This document shows positions 1 through 6,268 of a stretch of DNA of 9,012 nucleotides, in pieces. The stretch is taken from positions 1-9,012 of the forward strand of contig CALGGD010000364.1 in assembly GCA_937916185.1 (NCBI GenBank), in the 5' to 3' direction. This DNA is from an uncultured Oxalobacter sp. GTDB taxonomy: Bacteria > Pseudomonadota > Gammaproteobacteria > Burkholderiales > Burkholderiaceae_D. The first letter of the stretch is position 1; each line of letters starts with the position of its first letter. A program made the translations under genes and the position numbers. The notes below the pieces were generated by a model. That model was not told the origin of the DNA and made no database searches. It worked only from the letters and a program-made list of their open reading frames with translations.

Positions 1-6
1 GGTCTA

Positions 7-30
7 CACCAAAGAAGGGGGCACGGGAAC
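7..30 (+). repeat. candidate left terminal inverted repeat of the ISL3 element
   Basis: This end pairs imperfectly with the right end at 1240-1260 and lies downstream of the transposase stop codon, where an ISL3 element should finish. The shared blocks are CACCA, GAAGG and GGGAAC. The alignment needs a three-base gap, so this is a candidate only. Confidence 0.42.
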
Positions 31-66
31 CGATGCCAACGGTTGACAATAAAATCCAGTGCCATA

Positions 67-1254
67 TTAACCGCATAACGCCCTGACCCTCAACCTGTAG
101 TTCTCGAAGTTCCTGAAGCCATAAGCCCTCCTCTGGATCAGCTTCATCTTCCTGTGGAACCCCTCGGTGATGCCGTTGCTCCGGCTGAACCGGAACATCC
201 TGACAACCTCCTCCTTCCACGAGGTCAATGTCTTACCCAAAGTCTTCAATGGTGGGAAAGGAGAGCCAACCAGCTGCTGGAGATAGGACAGGAACCTGGG
301 AATCAGCCTTCTGCATCCCGCCATGGTCTGGTTCCTCGAACGGAGCAGGTCATTGAGGTCATGCCAGAAACCGTAAAGCGCCTGGATGACCGGCTGTCCC
401 TCGAAATACCGCTTGAGCCGGGATGCCTGCGGCTTGCCAAGCTTGGACCTTGCCAGGGTCATCAGCCGCATCAGGTTCCCCCTGTTGTAGGACAGGTTCT
501 CCTCATCCAGTTCAGTGAGGACCTGCCGGAAACGTTCATTGACCAGCCGTATGACATGGAAGCGGTCCAGCACAATCATGGCATTGAGGAACCATCGCCT
601 GACAAGGGTGCGGTATGCCCTGTTCATGTCCATGCAGACGATCCTGACCTTGTCCCTGCCCCTGAGGGAACGGATGAAGCCGCCGAGGGTGCCGCTGTCC
701 CTGCCGAGGGCGACATCGAAGACCCTGCGGTGCCTGAGGTCGCAGAAGGTCGTGGCAAAGCCATGCCTTCTGGTGAACCGGTGCTCGTCGATACCCAGGA
801 TCCTGGGGCAATGAGGGAAAATCCTGCGGTTCTCCAGATCAAGGACATGGTGGTAGAAGCGTTCCACAGAGGCTGTGCCGATGCCGTAGTCCCTTGCGAC
901 CGTCGAGACGGGGCATCCCCTGTTGCAGGCAGCGAAGACAGAGCGTTTCAGGGCTTCCGACGAGCGGCTCCATAGGCTGACCCCGGCAATCCTGGTGTTG
1001 AAATAACGCCGGCATCCAAGGCACAGGAACTTGTGGCACCTCACCTTCAGGATGGATGCCCTGTCGAATATCCTGCCGTTGTTGATGTACCGCCAGAAAG
1101 AATCCTTGGTGCGCAGGGAGGAGCAAGCGCAATGGGGACACTGCCTTTTGCCGGTCCATGAGGTCTCAAAGACAGCGGGTTTGTCGGAAAGCATCCTGGT
1201 GATGCGGAGTTCAGGCAGTCCAGATAGAATACATTGATTGTTCCCCGCCTTCAT
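67..1254 (-). CDS. ISL3-family transposase, 395 aa
   Basis: This is the DDE transposase of an ISL3-type (IS204/IS1001/IS1165) insertion sequence, which would cut and paste its own element. An N-terminal zinc-binding region has C39-x2-C42 paired with C78-x2-C81. A helix-turn-helix-like stretch follows at about 100-135. The RNase H-like catalytic core carries the first acidic residue in LGIDEH (D156), a second candidate in VCMDMNRAY (D209), the family motif LDRFHV (D230), and the final glutamate in GITEGFHRKMK (E364). The basic, aromatic C-terminus (RRAYGFRNFENYR) is typical of the family. The length matches full-length ISL3 transposases and I see no frameshift, so it looks intact. The ATG lies only 12 bases after the abiEii stop, on the same strand, and inside what appears to be the right terminal repeat, so readthrough from the abiE operon could supply its transcript. 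No strong ribosome binding site is visible. Confidence 0.93.
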   Translation of the reverse strand: MKAGNNQCILSGLPELRITRMLSDKPAVFETSWTGKRQCPHCACSSLRTKDSFWRYINNGRIFDRASILKVRCHKFLCLGCRRYFNTRIAGVSLWSRSSEALKRSVFAACNRGCPVSTVARDYGIGTASVERFYHHVLDLENRRIFPHCPRILGIDEHRFTRRHGFATTFCDLRHRRVFDVALGRDSGTLGGFIRSLRGRDKVRIVCMDMNRAYRTLVRRWFLNAMIVLDRFHVIRLVNERFRQVLTELDEENLSYNRGNLMRLMTLARSKLGKPQASRLKRYFEGQPVIQALYGFWHDLNDLLRSRNQTMAGCRRLIPRFLSYLQQLVGSPFPPLKTLGKTLTSWKEEVVRMFRFSRSNGITEGFHRKMKLIQRRAYGFRNFENYRLRVRALCG

Positions 1255-1260
1255 CTGGTG
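1240..1260 (-). repeat. candidate right terminal inverted repeat, overlapping the transposase start
   Basis: It is the partner of the repeat at 7-30. It covers the ATG (1252-1254) and the first codons of the transposase and ends seven bases from the abiEii stop codon. A transposase that initiates inside its own terminal repeat is unusual but possible. The true outer tip could extend a few bases to the right. Confidence 0.42.
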
Positions 1261-1266
1261 GAACAG

Positions 1267-2133
1267 TCACTTCCCTTTCAAGTTGTTTGTGATTGACTGG
1301 AAAAACTCTTTGCCCCATACATCCAGCGCCACCGGATTGCGTATGAATGGAAGCACGTCATTTTTTGCCTGTGCATAATCAATCATCTCAAAGCGTTTGA
1401 AAAGAATCTGCTTGATTTCGTCCAATGTCATATCCTCCCGTGCGCCTTTGAAACCAGAATCCACCAACCGTGCGTTCAGGTGTTTCAGATTGACCGGTAC
1501 TTTTCCAGCGAGATAGAACACATAATCATAGAGATCCCTGCCTTTGATCCTGGTCTTCCATGCACGGCATATGACGGCATGGAGCTTTCCTGCAAAAAGG
1601 GAAGGCATATCATACATGTTGATTTCATAAGGAATGGGCTGGAGCCTGAACTGCCGTTCAAATGCAGCATATGGAGGCGGCATGGTATCGATCTCAAACT
1701 TGACCTTGATCAGCTCGGAACCAGCAACTGCCCGTGCAAGCCGTTCATCCGCATAACACAGCAAGAGATGTTCACGGGTATTACCCTTCATGAAAGCTGA
1801 CTGAATATCAGAAGCCTTCGTCTTGACCTTCTCTTCCGCCTTGAAGCGGAAACCATATGCAGCAAGTTCTTTCTCAACGGCGGAAAGGTATGTATCCAAG
1901 CGGAATTCGGAATCTGGCTTCATCAACGAAAAATCCAAATCTTCCGAAAAACGGTCAAGTCCGTGGAAAATGCGGAGGGCTGTGCCACCATAAAACGCCG
2001 CCGACTGAAAAAAACCTGCCCGTGACAGTCCGCATAAGACGATTTCCTGCACCACTTCCTTGATGCTGTTCTTCTTGTCAGTCAGTGTTTTGGATTCATG
2101 CTGCGAAAGCATCTGTTCAATAATACTGTTCAT
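1267..2133 (-). CDS. abiEii: AbiEii-type nucleotidyltransferase toxin, 288 aa
   Basis: This is the toxin half of an AbiE type IV toxin-antitoxin (abortive infection) system. It belongs to the DNA polymerase beta-like nucleotidyltransferase family (formerly DUF1814); characterised relatives use a nucleotide to modify a cellular target, arrest growth and block phage. Motif I is GGTALR (49-54). Motif II is SEDLDFS (63-69), with the two acidic residues D65 and D67. A beta strand KVKFEID (143-149) follows, then the motif III lysine in AGKLHA (K183) and motif IV KGRDLYD (198-204). All four blocks are present, so activity is plausible. The ATG overlaps the abiEi stop codon by four bases, which suggests translational coupling, and an AGGGGG ribosome binding site lies about eight bases upstream inside abiEi. 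The C-terminus looks natural, and an ISL3 element follows directly. The cellular target cannot be read from sequence. Confidence 0.92.
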   Translation of the reverse strand: MNSIIEQMLSQHESKTLTDKKNSIKEVVQEIVLCGLSRAGFFQSAAFYGGTALRIFHGLDRFSEDLDFSLMKPDSEFRLDTYLSAVEKELAAYGFRFKAEEKVKTKASDIQSAFMKGNTREHLLLCYADERLARAVAGSELIKVKFEIDTMPPPYAAFERQFRLQPIPYEINMYDMPSLFAGKLHAVICRAWKTRIKGRDLYDYVFYLAGKVPVNLKHLNARLVDSGFKGAREDMTLDEIKQILFKRFEMIDYAQAKNDVLPFIRNPVALDVWGKEFFQSITNNLKGK

Positions 2134-2717
2134 CTTTTCAGCCCCCTGATCATAGAAACCAAAAGTCGGTGGTTAGCTGTCCGATACAGTCCTGCAAACG
2201 AAGACATCTTATCAAGGTCCGCATTCAGGAATGCCGCTTCATCAATCCGCATATCCTCAAACAGAAGCTGACGGAGTTCTGACCTGTTCGCACAGGGAGA
2301 GCAGGTATAAAGGACATCGCAGATGGCTTTCTCTGGCGACGCAACAACAAAACTGTATCCCTCCTCCGAGTACAGCCTGGTTCCATAAGGAAATGCAGGG
2401 ATTGGCACATCACGGTAGGTGAACACGCCAAAGGGCGTTTCATACCGCCTTTTCTTCTTCTTGCCGCAGGTGGCAGAGGTAAAGACGTAAACAGCCTCGG
2501 GAATGAAATCGTGCCAAGCAAGCGCAAATTCGAAAGAAAGATAAGACGGACCGTAAATGCTTCCTGCTAGATAATGCCCCGGCACAGAACGGTCTGTCTC
2601 ATAGAGACCTTTGATGACAGGTATCAGATGCCCACTCTTGACCATCCTGCCGATTTTAGCGGCAGGATTCGTATAAGATCCGTATTGCTGAAGGAGCATT
2701 CCTGTTGAATTTATCAT
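2130..2717 (-). CDS. abiEi: AbiEi-type antitoxin and autorepressor, 195 aa
   Basis: This is the antitoxin of the AbiE pair. Known AbiEi proteins combine an N-terminal winged helix that binds inverted repeats in their own promoter with a C-terminal domain needed to neutralise the toxin's effect. Here the first 45 residues (MINSTGMLLQQYGSYTN..KSGHLIPVIKGLY) match the winged-helix pattern. The middle has a basic run KKKKRR (86-91) followed by ETPFGVFTYRDVP, and the family signature VASPEKAICDVLY lies at 125-137. The frame can be extended to a TTG at 2774, adding 19 residues. I chose the ATG at 2717 because family members begin close to it and the extension would run through the operator. It overlaps abiEii by four bases (ATGA). 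The upstream inverted repeats indicate autoregulation. Confidence 0.9.
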   Translation of the reverse strand: MINSTGMLLQQYGSYTNPAAKIGRMVKSGHLIPVIKGLYETDRSVPGHYLAGSIYGPSYLSFEFALAWHDFIPEAVYVFTSATCGKKKKRRYETPFGVFTYRDVPIPAFPYGTRLYSEEGYSFVVASPEKAICDVLYTCSPCANRSELRQLLFEDMRIDEAAFLNADLDKMSSFAGLYRTANHRLLVSMIRGLKR

Positions 2718-2763
2718 ATTTTCACCACTAACTGCAATATTACTGCATTTACCGGTGAAAATA
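2717..2763 (-). promoter_or_regulatory. AbiEi operator: two 23-bp inverted arms
   Basis: Two arms, 2717-2739 and the reverse complement of 2741-2763, match at 19 of 23 positions with one base between them. The outer ten bases (TATTTTCACC) are identical, and further blocks TAA, TGCA and TA also match. Inside the array, ACTGCA recurs at 2731 and 2742, 11 bases apart, about one helical turn. Studied AbiEi antitoxins bind cooperatively to a pair of 23-bp inverted repeats in the abiE promoter. The arm size and layout here agree, so I infer this is the autorepression site. One arm reaches the last base of the abiEi start codon. Confidence 0.78.
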
Positions 2764-2783
2764 AATAGATTCAAGTCAAATTA

Positions 2784-2789
2784 ATTATA
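2784..2789 (-). promoter_or_regulatory. candidate -10 element of the abiE promoter
   Basis: A perfect TATAAT lies on the minus strand about 20 bases upstream of the operator arms. A transcript starting about seven bases downstream would begin just before the operator and run into abiEi. The best -35 look-alike (TTGGAA, 2810-2815) is 20 bases away, longer than ideal, so only the -10 is proposed. Confidence 0.45.
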
Positions 2790-2815
2790 GGGGTATTGTC
2801 CCCCCCTGTTTCCAA

Positions 2816-3126
2816 ATGAAAAGTGGGCTTGGTGATAGTGTTTTCAACGAAAATCCTTTTCCAGATTGAACGAAAATCAGGTTATTAAGGCAACTCTGAG
2901 AAACCCAAGCGCCGTAGGGTCATATCCTATAAACTGGAGGGATCACAGACTACCCGCATCTTTGGCTGAGAAACTCAATAAACCTCAGAGCTACGTCAGC
3001 AAGATTGAAACCGGTGAGCGGGCAATCTCCTTCCTAGAAATGCGGACAATCTGCAAAACCTGCAAGATGGATTTCACGAAGTTCATCAAAGGACTCGAAA
3101 CTGACCTGGCTGATTCCGGTGACTGA
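2816..3126 (+). pseudogene. XRE-type helix-turn-helix gene, probably frame-broken
   Basis: The open frame from a TTG at 2866 to the stop at 3126 (86 codons) holds a recognisable XRE/Cro DNA-binding motif: SLAEKLNKPQSYVSKIETGER at about residues 32-52, then SFLEMRTICKTCKMDF as the following helices. The part before it (RNPSAVGSYPINW) does not look like the usual first helix, and no ATG or ribosome binding site precedes it. An ATG at 2816 opens a different frame (MKSGLGDSVFNEN..) that stops after 17 codons. The two frames share the 10-bp repeat AACGAAAATC at 2846-2855 and 2869-2878. Removing one 23-bp repeat period would join them in frame. I therefore read this as a damaged or switchable regulator. 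It diverges from abiE and is convergent with fic, with two bases between the stops. A short functional form from the TTG is the alternative. Confidence 0.6.
2846..2878 (+). repeat. 10-bp direct repeat with 23-bp period in the HTH gene
   Basis: AACGAAAATC occurs at 2846-2855 and 2869-2878, preceded by TTC in the first copy and TTG in the second. The period is not a multiple of three, so one copy plus spacer shifts the reading frame. Both copies read Asn-Glu-Asn in the frame that contains them. Confidence 0.7.
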
Positions 3127-3128
3127 GG

Positions 3129-4271
3129 TTAAGTCCCGTTGCGGAGAACCGCAAGATAATCACTATAGGCAAAGGTCCTGTTCCTGTTCGCATTCTCTGT
3201 CTGTACCAGGATACCGGCTTCAATCAATCTGCGTACAACAGAGGAGACCGTGTTGTACGAAATTTCCAGGGCATCTGATGTCTTTCTGATGTCAATGATA
3301 GGGTTTGCCTGAAGATAATTAAAGACGAGCATCGCATTCTTGGATGCCCGCCCAAATCCCGCAACAATATTTTCATTCCTGTCATGGAGAGCAGTCAGCT
3401 TATCAACAGCATCAATCGCATCCTTTGCTGACTCATATATCGCTGAAAGGAAAAACCGTATCCATTGTTCATATGTTCCTTTGCTCCTGACTTCCATCAT
3501 CCGGTCATAGTATTCAATGCGGTTTTTCTTCAGGAAATAAGAAATATACAGTGCCGGGGTTGTCAGGATTCCATGCTGCATGAGGAAAAGAGTAATGAGC
3601 AGTCGCCCGATGCGCCCGTTCCCGTCAAGGAAAGGATGTATTGTCTCGAACTGGTAATGGATGAGAGCTGCACGAATCAGTGGATCAAGCCTGTCTTCTC
3701 CATTCATGTATTTCTCAAGGTCAGCCATGGCTGTCTGCATGTCTTCAGGATTTAGCGGGATATACCGCGCGTCCTTTAGGGTACTGCCCTGCCCGCCAAT
3801 CCAATTCTGTGAATACCTGAATTCACCTGGGCTTTTCTCCTGACCTCTCACATCTTCCATCAGGACAGCATGTGTTTCGCGGATCAGCCTGTTGCAAAGA
3901 GGAAGTGTCTCAAGCCTTTTGACCGCATACTCAGTCGCCCTTATGTAGTTGATGACATCAGCGACGTTCCGATTGGTGTTTGCCTCCAACATCGGATCAA
4001 GCACATCTTCCAAGGTCGCCTGTGTCCCCTCAATCTGTGAAGACATCAGCGCTTCTTTCCTGACATACATGGAAACGAAAAGATCCATATTGGGGATTCT
4101 GGAAGCAATGCTTTCAAGTGCAGAAACCGCATTGTTAGCCTTCACAAGCAGTGCCAGCATATCTTCATCAATCTGTACAGGCGGATCCGGTGGCAATGGA
4201 TTCGGGGAGAAAGACAGATATACAGCCTTCCCAGAAAGGTTCCTTCTAAATACTCCAGCGCGGTTGCCCAT
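3129..4271 (-). CDS. class II Fic family protein (likely AMP-transferase), 380 aa
   Basis: Fic enzymes usually transfer AMP from ATP to a hydroxyl group of a target protein and often act as toxins or stress regulators. The catalytic motif HPFLDGNGRIGR lies at 212-223 with all key residues: H212, D216, N218, R220 and R223. An inhibitory helix motif [S/T]xxxE[G/N] is present upstream as SSQIEG (77-82, E81), which makes this a class II Fic with its self-inhibition on the same chain, so no separate antitoxin is needed. An N-terminal Fic_N-like segment covers about 1-110. The C-terminus (about 310-375) looks like a winged helix: NAMLVFNYL, then TSDALEISYNTVSSVVRRLI, then a basic wing. The frame is open up to 4382, but I prefer the ATG at 4271 (MGNRAGVFRR), where homologues begin. 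The extension (MEIEIR..LEIEIR) is a translated regulatory repeat. The target is unknown. Confidence 0.9.
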   Translation of the reverse strand: MGNRAGVFRRNLSGKAVYLSFSPNPLPPDPPVQIDEDMLALLVKANNAVSALESIASRIPNMDLFVSMYVRKEALMSSQIEGTQATLEDVLDPMLEANTNRNVADVINYIRATEYAVKRLETLPLCNRLIRETHAVLMEDVRGQEKSPGEFRYSQNWIGGQGSTLKDARYIPLNPEDMQTAMADLEKYMNGEDRLDPLIRAALIHYQFETIHPFLDGNGRIGRLLITLFLMQHGILTTPALYISYFLKKNRIEYYDRMMEVRSKGTYEQWIRFFLSAIYESAKDAIDAVDKLTALHDRNENIVAGFGRASKNAMLVFNYLQANPIIDIRKTSDALEISYNTVSSVVRRLIEAGILVQTENANRNRTFAYSDYLAVLRNGT

Positions 4272-4287
4272 AATTCTCAAACTAAGG

Positions 4288-4379
4288 TTGAAACAAGATA
4301 AAGAATACAGTCCTCTTATTTCAATTTCAAGCATAAACTTGAAATAACGGTAAGGATTTCTCTGCCTTATTTCAATTTC
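4288..4379 (-). repeat. tandem 51-bp repeat with paired inverted motifs upstream of fic
   Basis: A nine-base motif and its reverse complement alternate: TTGAAACAA at 4288, TTATTTCAA at 4316, TTGAAATAA at 4339 and TTATTTCAA at 4367. Each inverted pair has the same 19-bp spacer, and the two pairs are exactly 51 bp apart. The longer identical block CTTATTTCAATTTC is found at 4315-4328 and 4366-4379. The array overlaps the predicted fic promoter and looks like a double operator. The bound protein is unknown. The winged helix of Fic itself or the nearby HTH protein are candidates by context only. Confidence 0.75.
4302..4330 (-). promoter_or_regulatory. candidate fic promoter
   Basis: On the minus strand, TTGAAA (4330-4325) and TATTCT (4307-4302) are separated by 17 bases, the ideal spacing for a sigma-70-type promoter. 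They match consensus at 5 and 4 of 6 positions. A start near 4295 would give a leader of about 24 bases before the ATG at 4271. The -35 lies inside the repeat array, so a protein bound there should affect RNA polymerase. Confidence 0.5.
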
Positions 4380-4511
4380 CACTACTTATAGGCTGTATAC
4401 CCAGAATAACTGTGCCCTGACCTGGCAATCCAGGAAAAATCCCCTTTTTTCGTCAGGTTTTCATGAAACCCGGATTATTTGACTGACCTATACACGATTG
4501 CCGGAAAGTGC

Positions 4512-5113
4512 CTATACCCCTACGGCCCGTACAAACGTGTTCGTCCGTTTCTCGTGACCGATGGTAGTGGGTACAGGTTCTCGCGGATTGATCGCTCGAG
4601 TGATTCGTAGCTGCTTCCAGGCAGGTCGGTACGGCCGATTGAGCCTGCAAAAAGGACATCACCTGCAATCAGGATGCCGGTTGGTGCATCATAGTAGACG
4701 ACGTGCCCAGGCGTATGGCCAGGACAGTGGAAGACCTGCAGTTTCTGCGAGCCGACATGGATCACATCACCCTGCTCAAGCCACCTGTCCGGCCTGAAGG
4801 AACGGTTCCTTGGCAACCCTGGCATATAAGGCGGGATAAAATCAAGCCGCGCCACAAGTGGCAGGGCATCGCGGTGGGGACCATCGATGGGGACACCGAA
4901 CAGGTCTGCCAAATCCTTTGCACGCCCGCAATGGTCCTGGTGGCCGTGGGTGACAAGAATCCGTTCGAGCTCGACGCCTTGACGCCCCAATTCCGCTGCA
5001 ATCGATTCGATGTCACCGCCCGGATCTGAGACTGCAGCACGATTCGTCTTCTCGTCGATAATCAATGTGCAGTTCTGTCTGATTGGCGTAACCGGTATGA
5101 CGATGTACCTCAT
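4512..5113 (-). pseudogene. YcbL-like metallo-beta-lactamase-fold hydrolase, 3' deletion and frameshift
   Basis: This is a glyoxalase II-like hydrolase of the YcbL type; such enzymes hydrolyse thioesters with a two-metal site. Starting at the ATG at 5113 (an AAGGAGG ribosome binding site lies just upstream; a GTG two codons earlier is less likely), residues 1-180 are normal. They carry THGHQDH (55-61), CPGHTPGH (130-137, H133) and the metal aspartate in AGDVLF (D152). After SIRENL the frame goes wrong and ends at 4520 with LYPLPSVTRNGRTRLYGP. The usual C-terminus, PTTIGHEKRTNTFVRAVGV, is present in a different frame, running from about 4571 to a stop at 4512. The PGHG motif that should lie between, and supplies the last metal histidine, is missing. 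A deletion of roughly 40 bases that also shifted the frame explains this. The product is probably inactive. Confidence 0.85.
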
Positions 5114-5547
5114 TTCCACCTCCTTTTACTACGTGCCATTCCCAATTGGAAAACAGTATATCCTGAACGGGCTGTGCCATGCACAGTCCAGCGGAGCCAG
5201 GGAACCCAGCCTGCGAAATCCGCTATATGACAACCCTGGCAACAATCAAACGCTGTACCAATCTGGTCTGCCCATATGCTTTCAATACCTTTTCTTCAAT
5301 GACATTCAAGAGTACATGCAGATATTTGTGATGCATTTGATATACCGCTTCTGGAGATGGACAGCCAAAATCTTCTTCATGTAAATTCTGTTTCTCATAC
5401 CTTTTTTTTCCCCTGATAAGTTATCCCGTTCCCTGAGAATTGAATTCTGAAGCTGGTTAAAACTCCGTGCCATACTCCCTTTTTTGGTCAATATCGTAGA
5501 TTTATTCTCCTGAATGGCAAGTTTGGCGTAAAATTACCAACGGTTAT
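5107..5547. other. gap without a convincing gene, between the hydrolase pseudogene and tRNA-Val
   Basis: The first bases hold the ribosome binding site of the hydrolase pseudogene (minus strand, about 5119-5125). Open frames crossing this stretch (plus 5010-5384, minus 5306-5491) have no recognisable domain, ribosome binding site or coding character. There are T-rich runs near 5400 and 5483 and a 13-bp palindrome AGAATT-G-AATTCT at 5436-5448. A TAAAAT that could be the tRNA -10 element lies at the right end. I see nothing else that can be named; eroded coding sequence is possible. Confidence 0.5.
5529..5534 (+). promoter_or_regulatory. candidate -10 element of the tRNA-Val promoter
   Basis: TAAAAT lies 13 bases upstream of the mature tRNA 5' end, which suits a very short leader. 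No good -35 hexamer is seen at 16-18 bases upstream, so the call is weak. Confidence 0.35.
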
Positions 5548-5623
5548 GCTGGCATAGCTCAGTTGGCAGAGCGTCGCCATCACACGGCGAAGGTCGCAAG
5601 TTCGATCCTTGCTGCCAGTACCA
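5548..5623 (+). tRNA. tRNA-Val (anticodon CAC)
   Basis: The 76-base cloverleaf folds completely by eye. The acceptor stem is GCTGGCA (5548-5554) with TGCCAGT (5613-5619), including one G-T pair. The D stem is GCTC/GAGC. The anticodon stem is TCGCC/GGCGA around the loop ATCACAC (5579-5585), which gives anticodon CAC, reading the valine codon GUG. The variable loop is AGGTC. The T stem is GCAAG/CTTGC with loop TTCGATC. The discriminator is A, followed by an encoded CCA. It is the only tRNA seen here. A hairpin follows 13 bases later. Confidence 0.95.
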
Positions 5624-5636
5624 TCGGCATCCTAAA

Positions 5637-5660
5637 TGAGGGCTTTTAGCCGAGCCCTCA
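5637..5660. terminator. strong hairpin after tRNA-Val
   Basis: TGAGGGCT (5637-5644) and AGCCCTCA (5653-5660) form a perfect 8-bp stem with an 8-base loop, just after the tRNA. The plus strand lacks a run of T afterwards, and the minus strand has only a short ATTT, so as an intrinsic terminator it is imperfect. It may serve as a processing or transcript-end structure for the tRNA and could also stop minus-strand transcripts arriving from the macro-domain region. Confidence 0.5.
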
Positions 5661-5715
5661 TCAAATCACCTGATTTAATGGCATTCATTTGTACGGAAAA
5701 CAATCCTGGCTGACT

Positions 5716-6213
5716 TCAGACCAGCCTTTTCCGCCGACTGATTTCATTGTCATAAGCCATTCTTTCCTCTTTCGTGAAACAGCAGAAATAGATATCCATT
5801 ACGACACCGGGATGACTGTCAAGCCATGCCCTGACAGACTCCACGGCCACCTCTGCCGCTTCATCCAATGGATAGCCATGCCCTCCTGTTGCAAGGCTTG
5901 GGAAGGCTATGCTGGCGCAGCCATTGTCTAAAGCAAGGTCAAGCGATGCTGTATAACAGGATGCCAAAAGTTCTTCATCCTGTTCAGTACCGTGATAGAT
6001 AGGACTGACAGCATGGATGATGTAATCGGCATGTTGGATGCCATATGCCCCGGTTATTTTTGCCTTGCCTGGCTCACATCCTCCTAATTTTCTGCAAGCA
6101 TCGAACAATTCCGGACCTGCAGCAGCATGGATAGCTCCATCAACACCGCCGCCACCAAGCAAGCTGGCGTTGGCTGCACAGGAAATTCAGGCAGATATGT
6201 GGATGGTAATGGC
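5716..6213 (-). pseudogene. macro-domain protein (ADP-ribose hydrolase type), broken N-terminus
   Basis: The open part (5716-6162, 148 codons from a TTG) begins inside a macro domain of the YmdB/O-acetyl-ADP-ribose deacetylase kind. It shows LLGGGGVDGAIHAAAGPEL, then GKAKITGAYGI, YIIHAVSPIYHG, and SIAFPSLATGGHGYPLDEAA (84-103), a version of the STGxxGYP phosphate-binding loop. Family members begin 20 or more residues earlier with a GDIT-type aspartate and VNAANAS. Going upstream in the same frame one reads ITIHISA, a TGA stop (6187-6189), then ISCAANASLL. So a stop lies in frame, the usual VNAAN is CAAN, and about ten residues with the ADP-ribose-binding aspartate seem to be gone. I call it a pseudogene. 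A shortened product from the TTG would lack part of the nucleotide pocket. Confidence 0.78.
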
Positions 6214-6268
6214 ACACAGAAAGAGGAGCGTATCTTGGAGATATGTGCTTAAAGTGCATGGGCTTGGA

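Larger units (their letters stand above)
1..1262 (-). mobile_element. ISL3-family insertion sequence (left tip uncertain)
   Basis: The transposase is flanked by imperfect inverted ends. Reading inwards from the left, 7-30 begins CACCAAAGAAGG and ends GGGAAC. Reading inwards from the right on the minus strand, 1260-1240 begins CACCAGATGAAGG and ends GGGGAAC. They align with CACCA, GAAGG and GGGAAC in the same order, with small gaps. The right end overlaps the transposase start codon. The outermost bases cannot be fixed: the left tip may lie before base 1, and no target duplication can be checked. The stop codon of abiEii (1267-1269) lies just outside the right end, so the element sits immediately after that gene without obviously damaging it. 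Confidence 0.6.

Noticed and set aside
154..975. Long plus-strand open frame (273 codons)
   Set aside because: It lies opposite the transposase, has no domain, and its composition (rich in P, E, G) is what the complementary strand of a real gene gives.
4421..4437. CCTGG-caat-CCAGG hairpin as a terminator
   Set aside because: The stem is only five pairs and the following bases are A-rich, not T, on the plus strand, with no T run on the minus strand side.
5010..5491. Open frames in the gap before tRNA-Val
   Set aside because: No ribosome binding site, recognisable motif or coding character was seen; the plus-strand one starts inside the hydrolase pseudogene.
5548..5623. tRNA-Val as an integration site
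   Set aside because: No second copy of the tRNA 3' end was found in the window and no integrase is visible, so there is no evidence for an attachment site.
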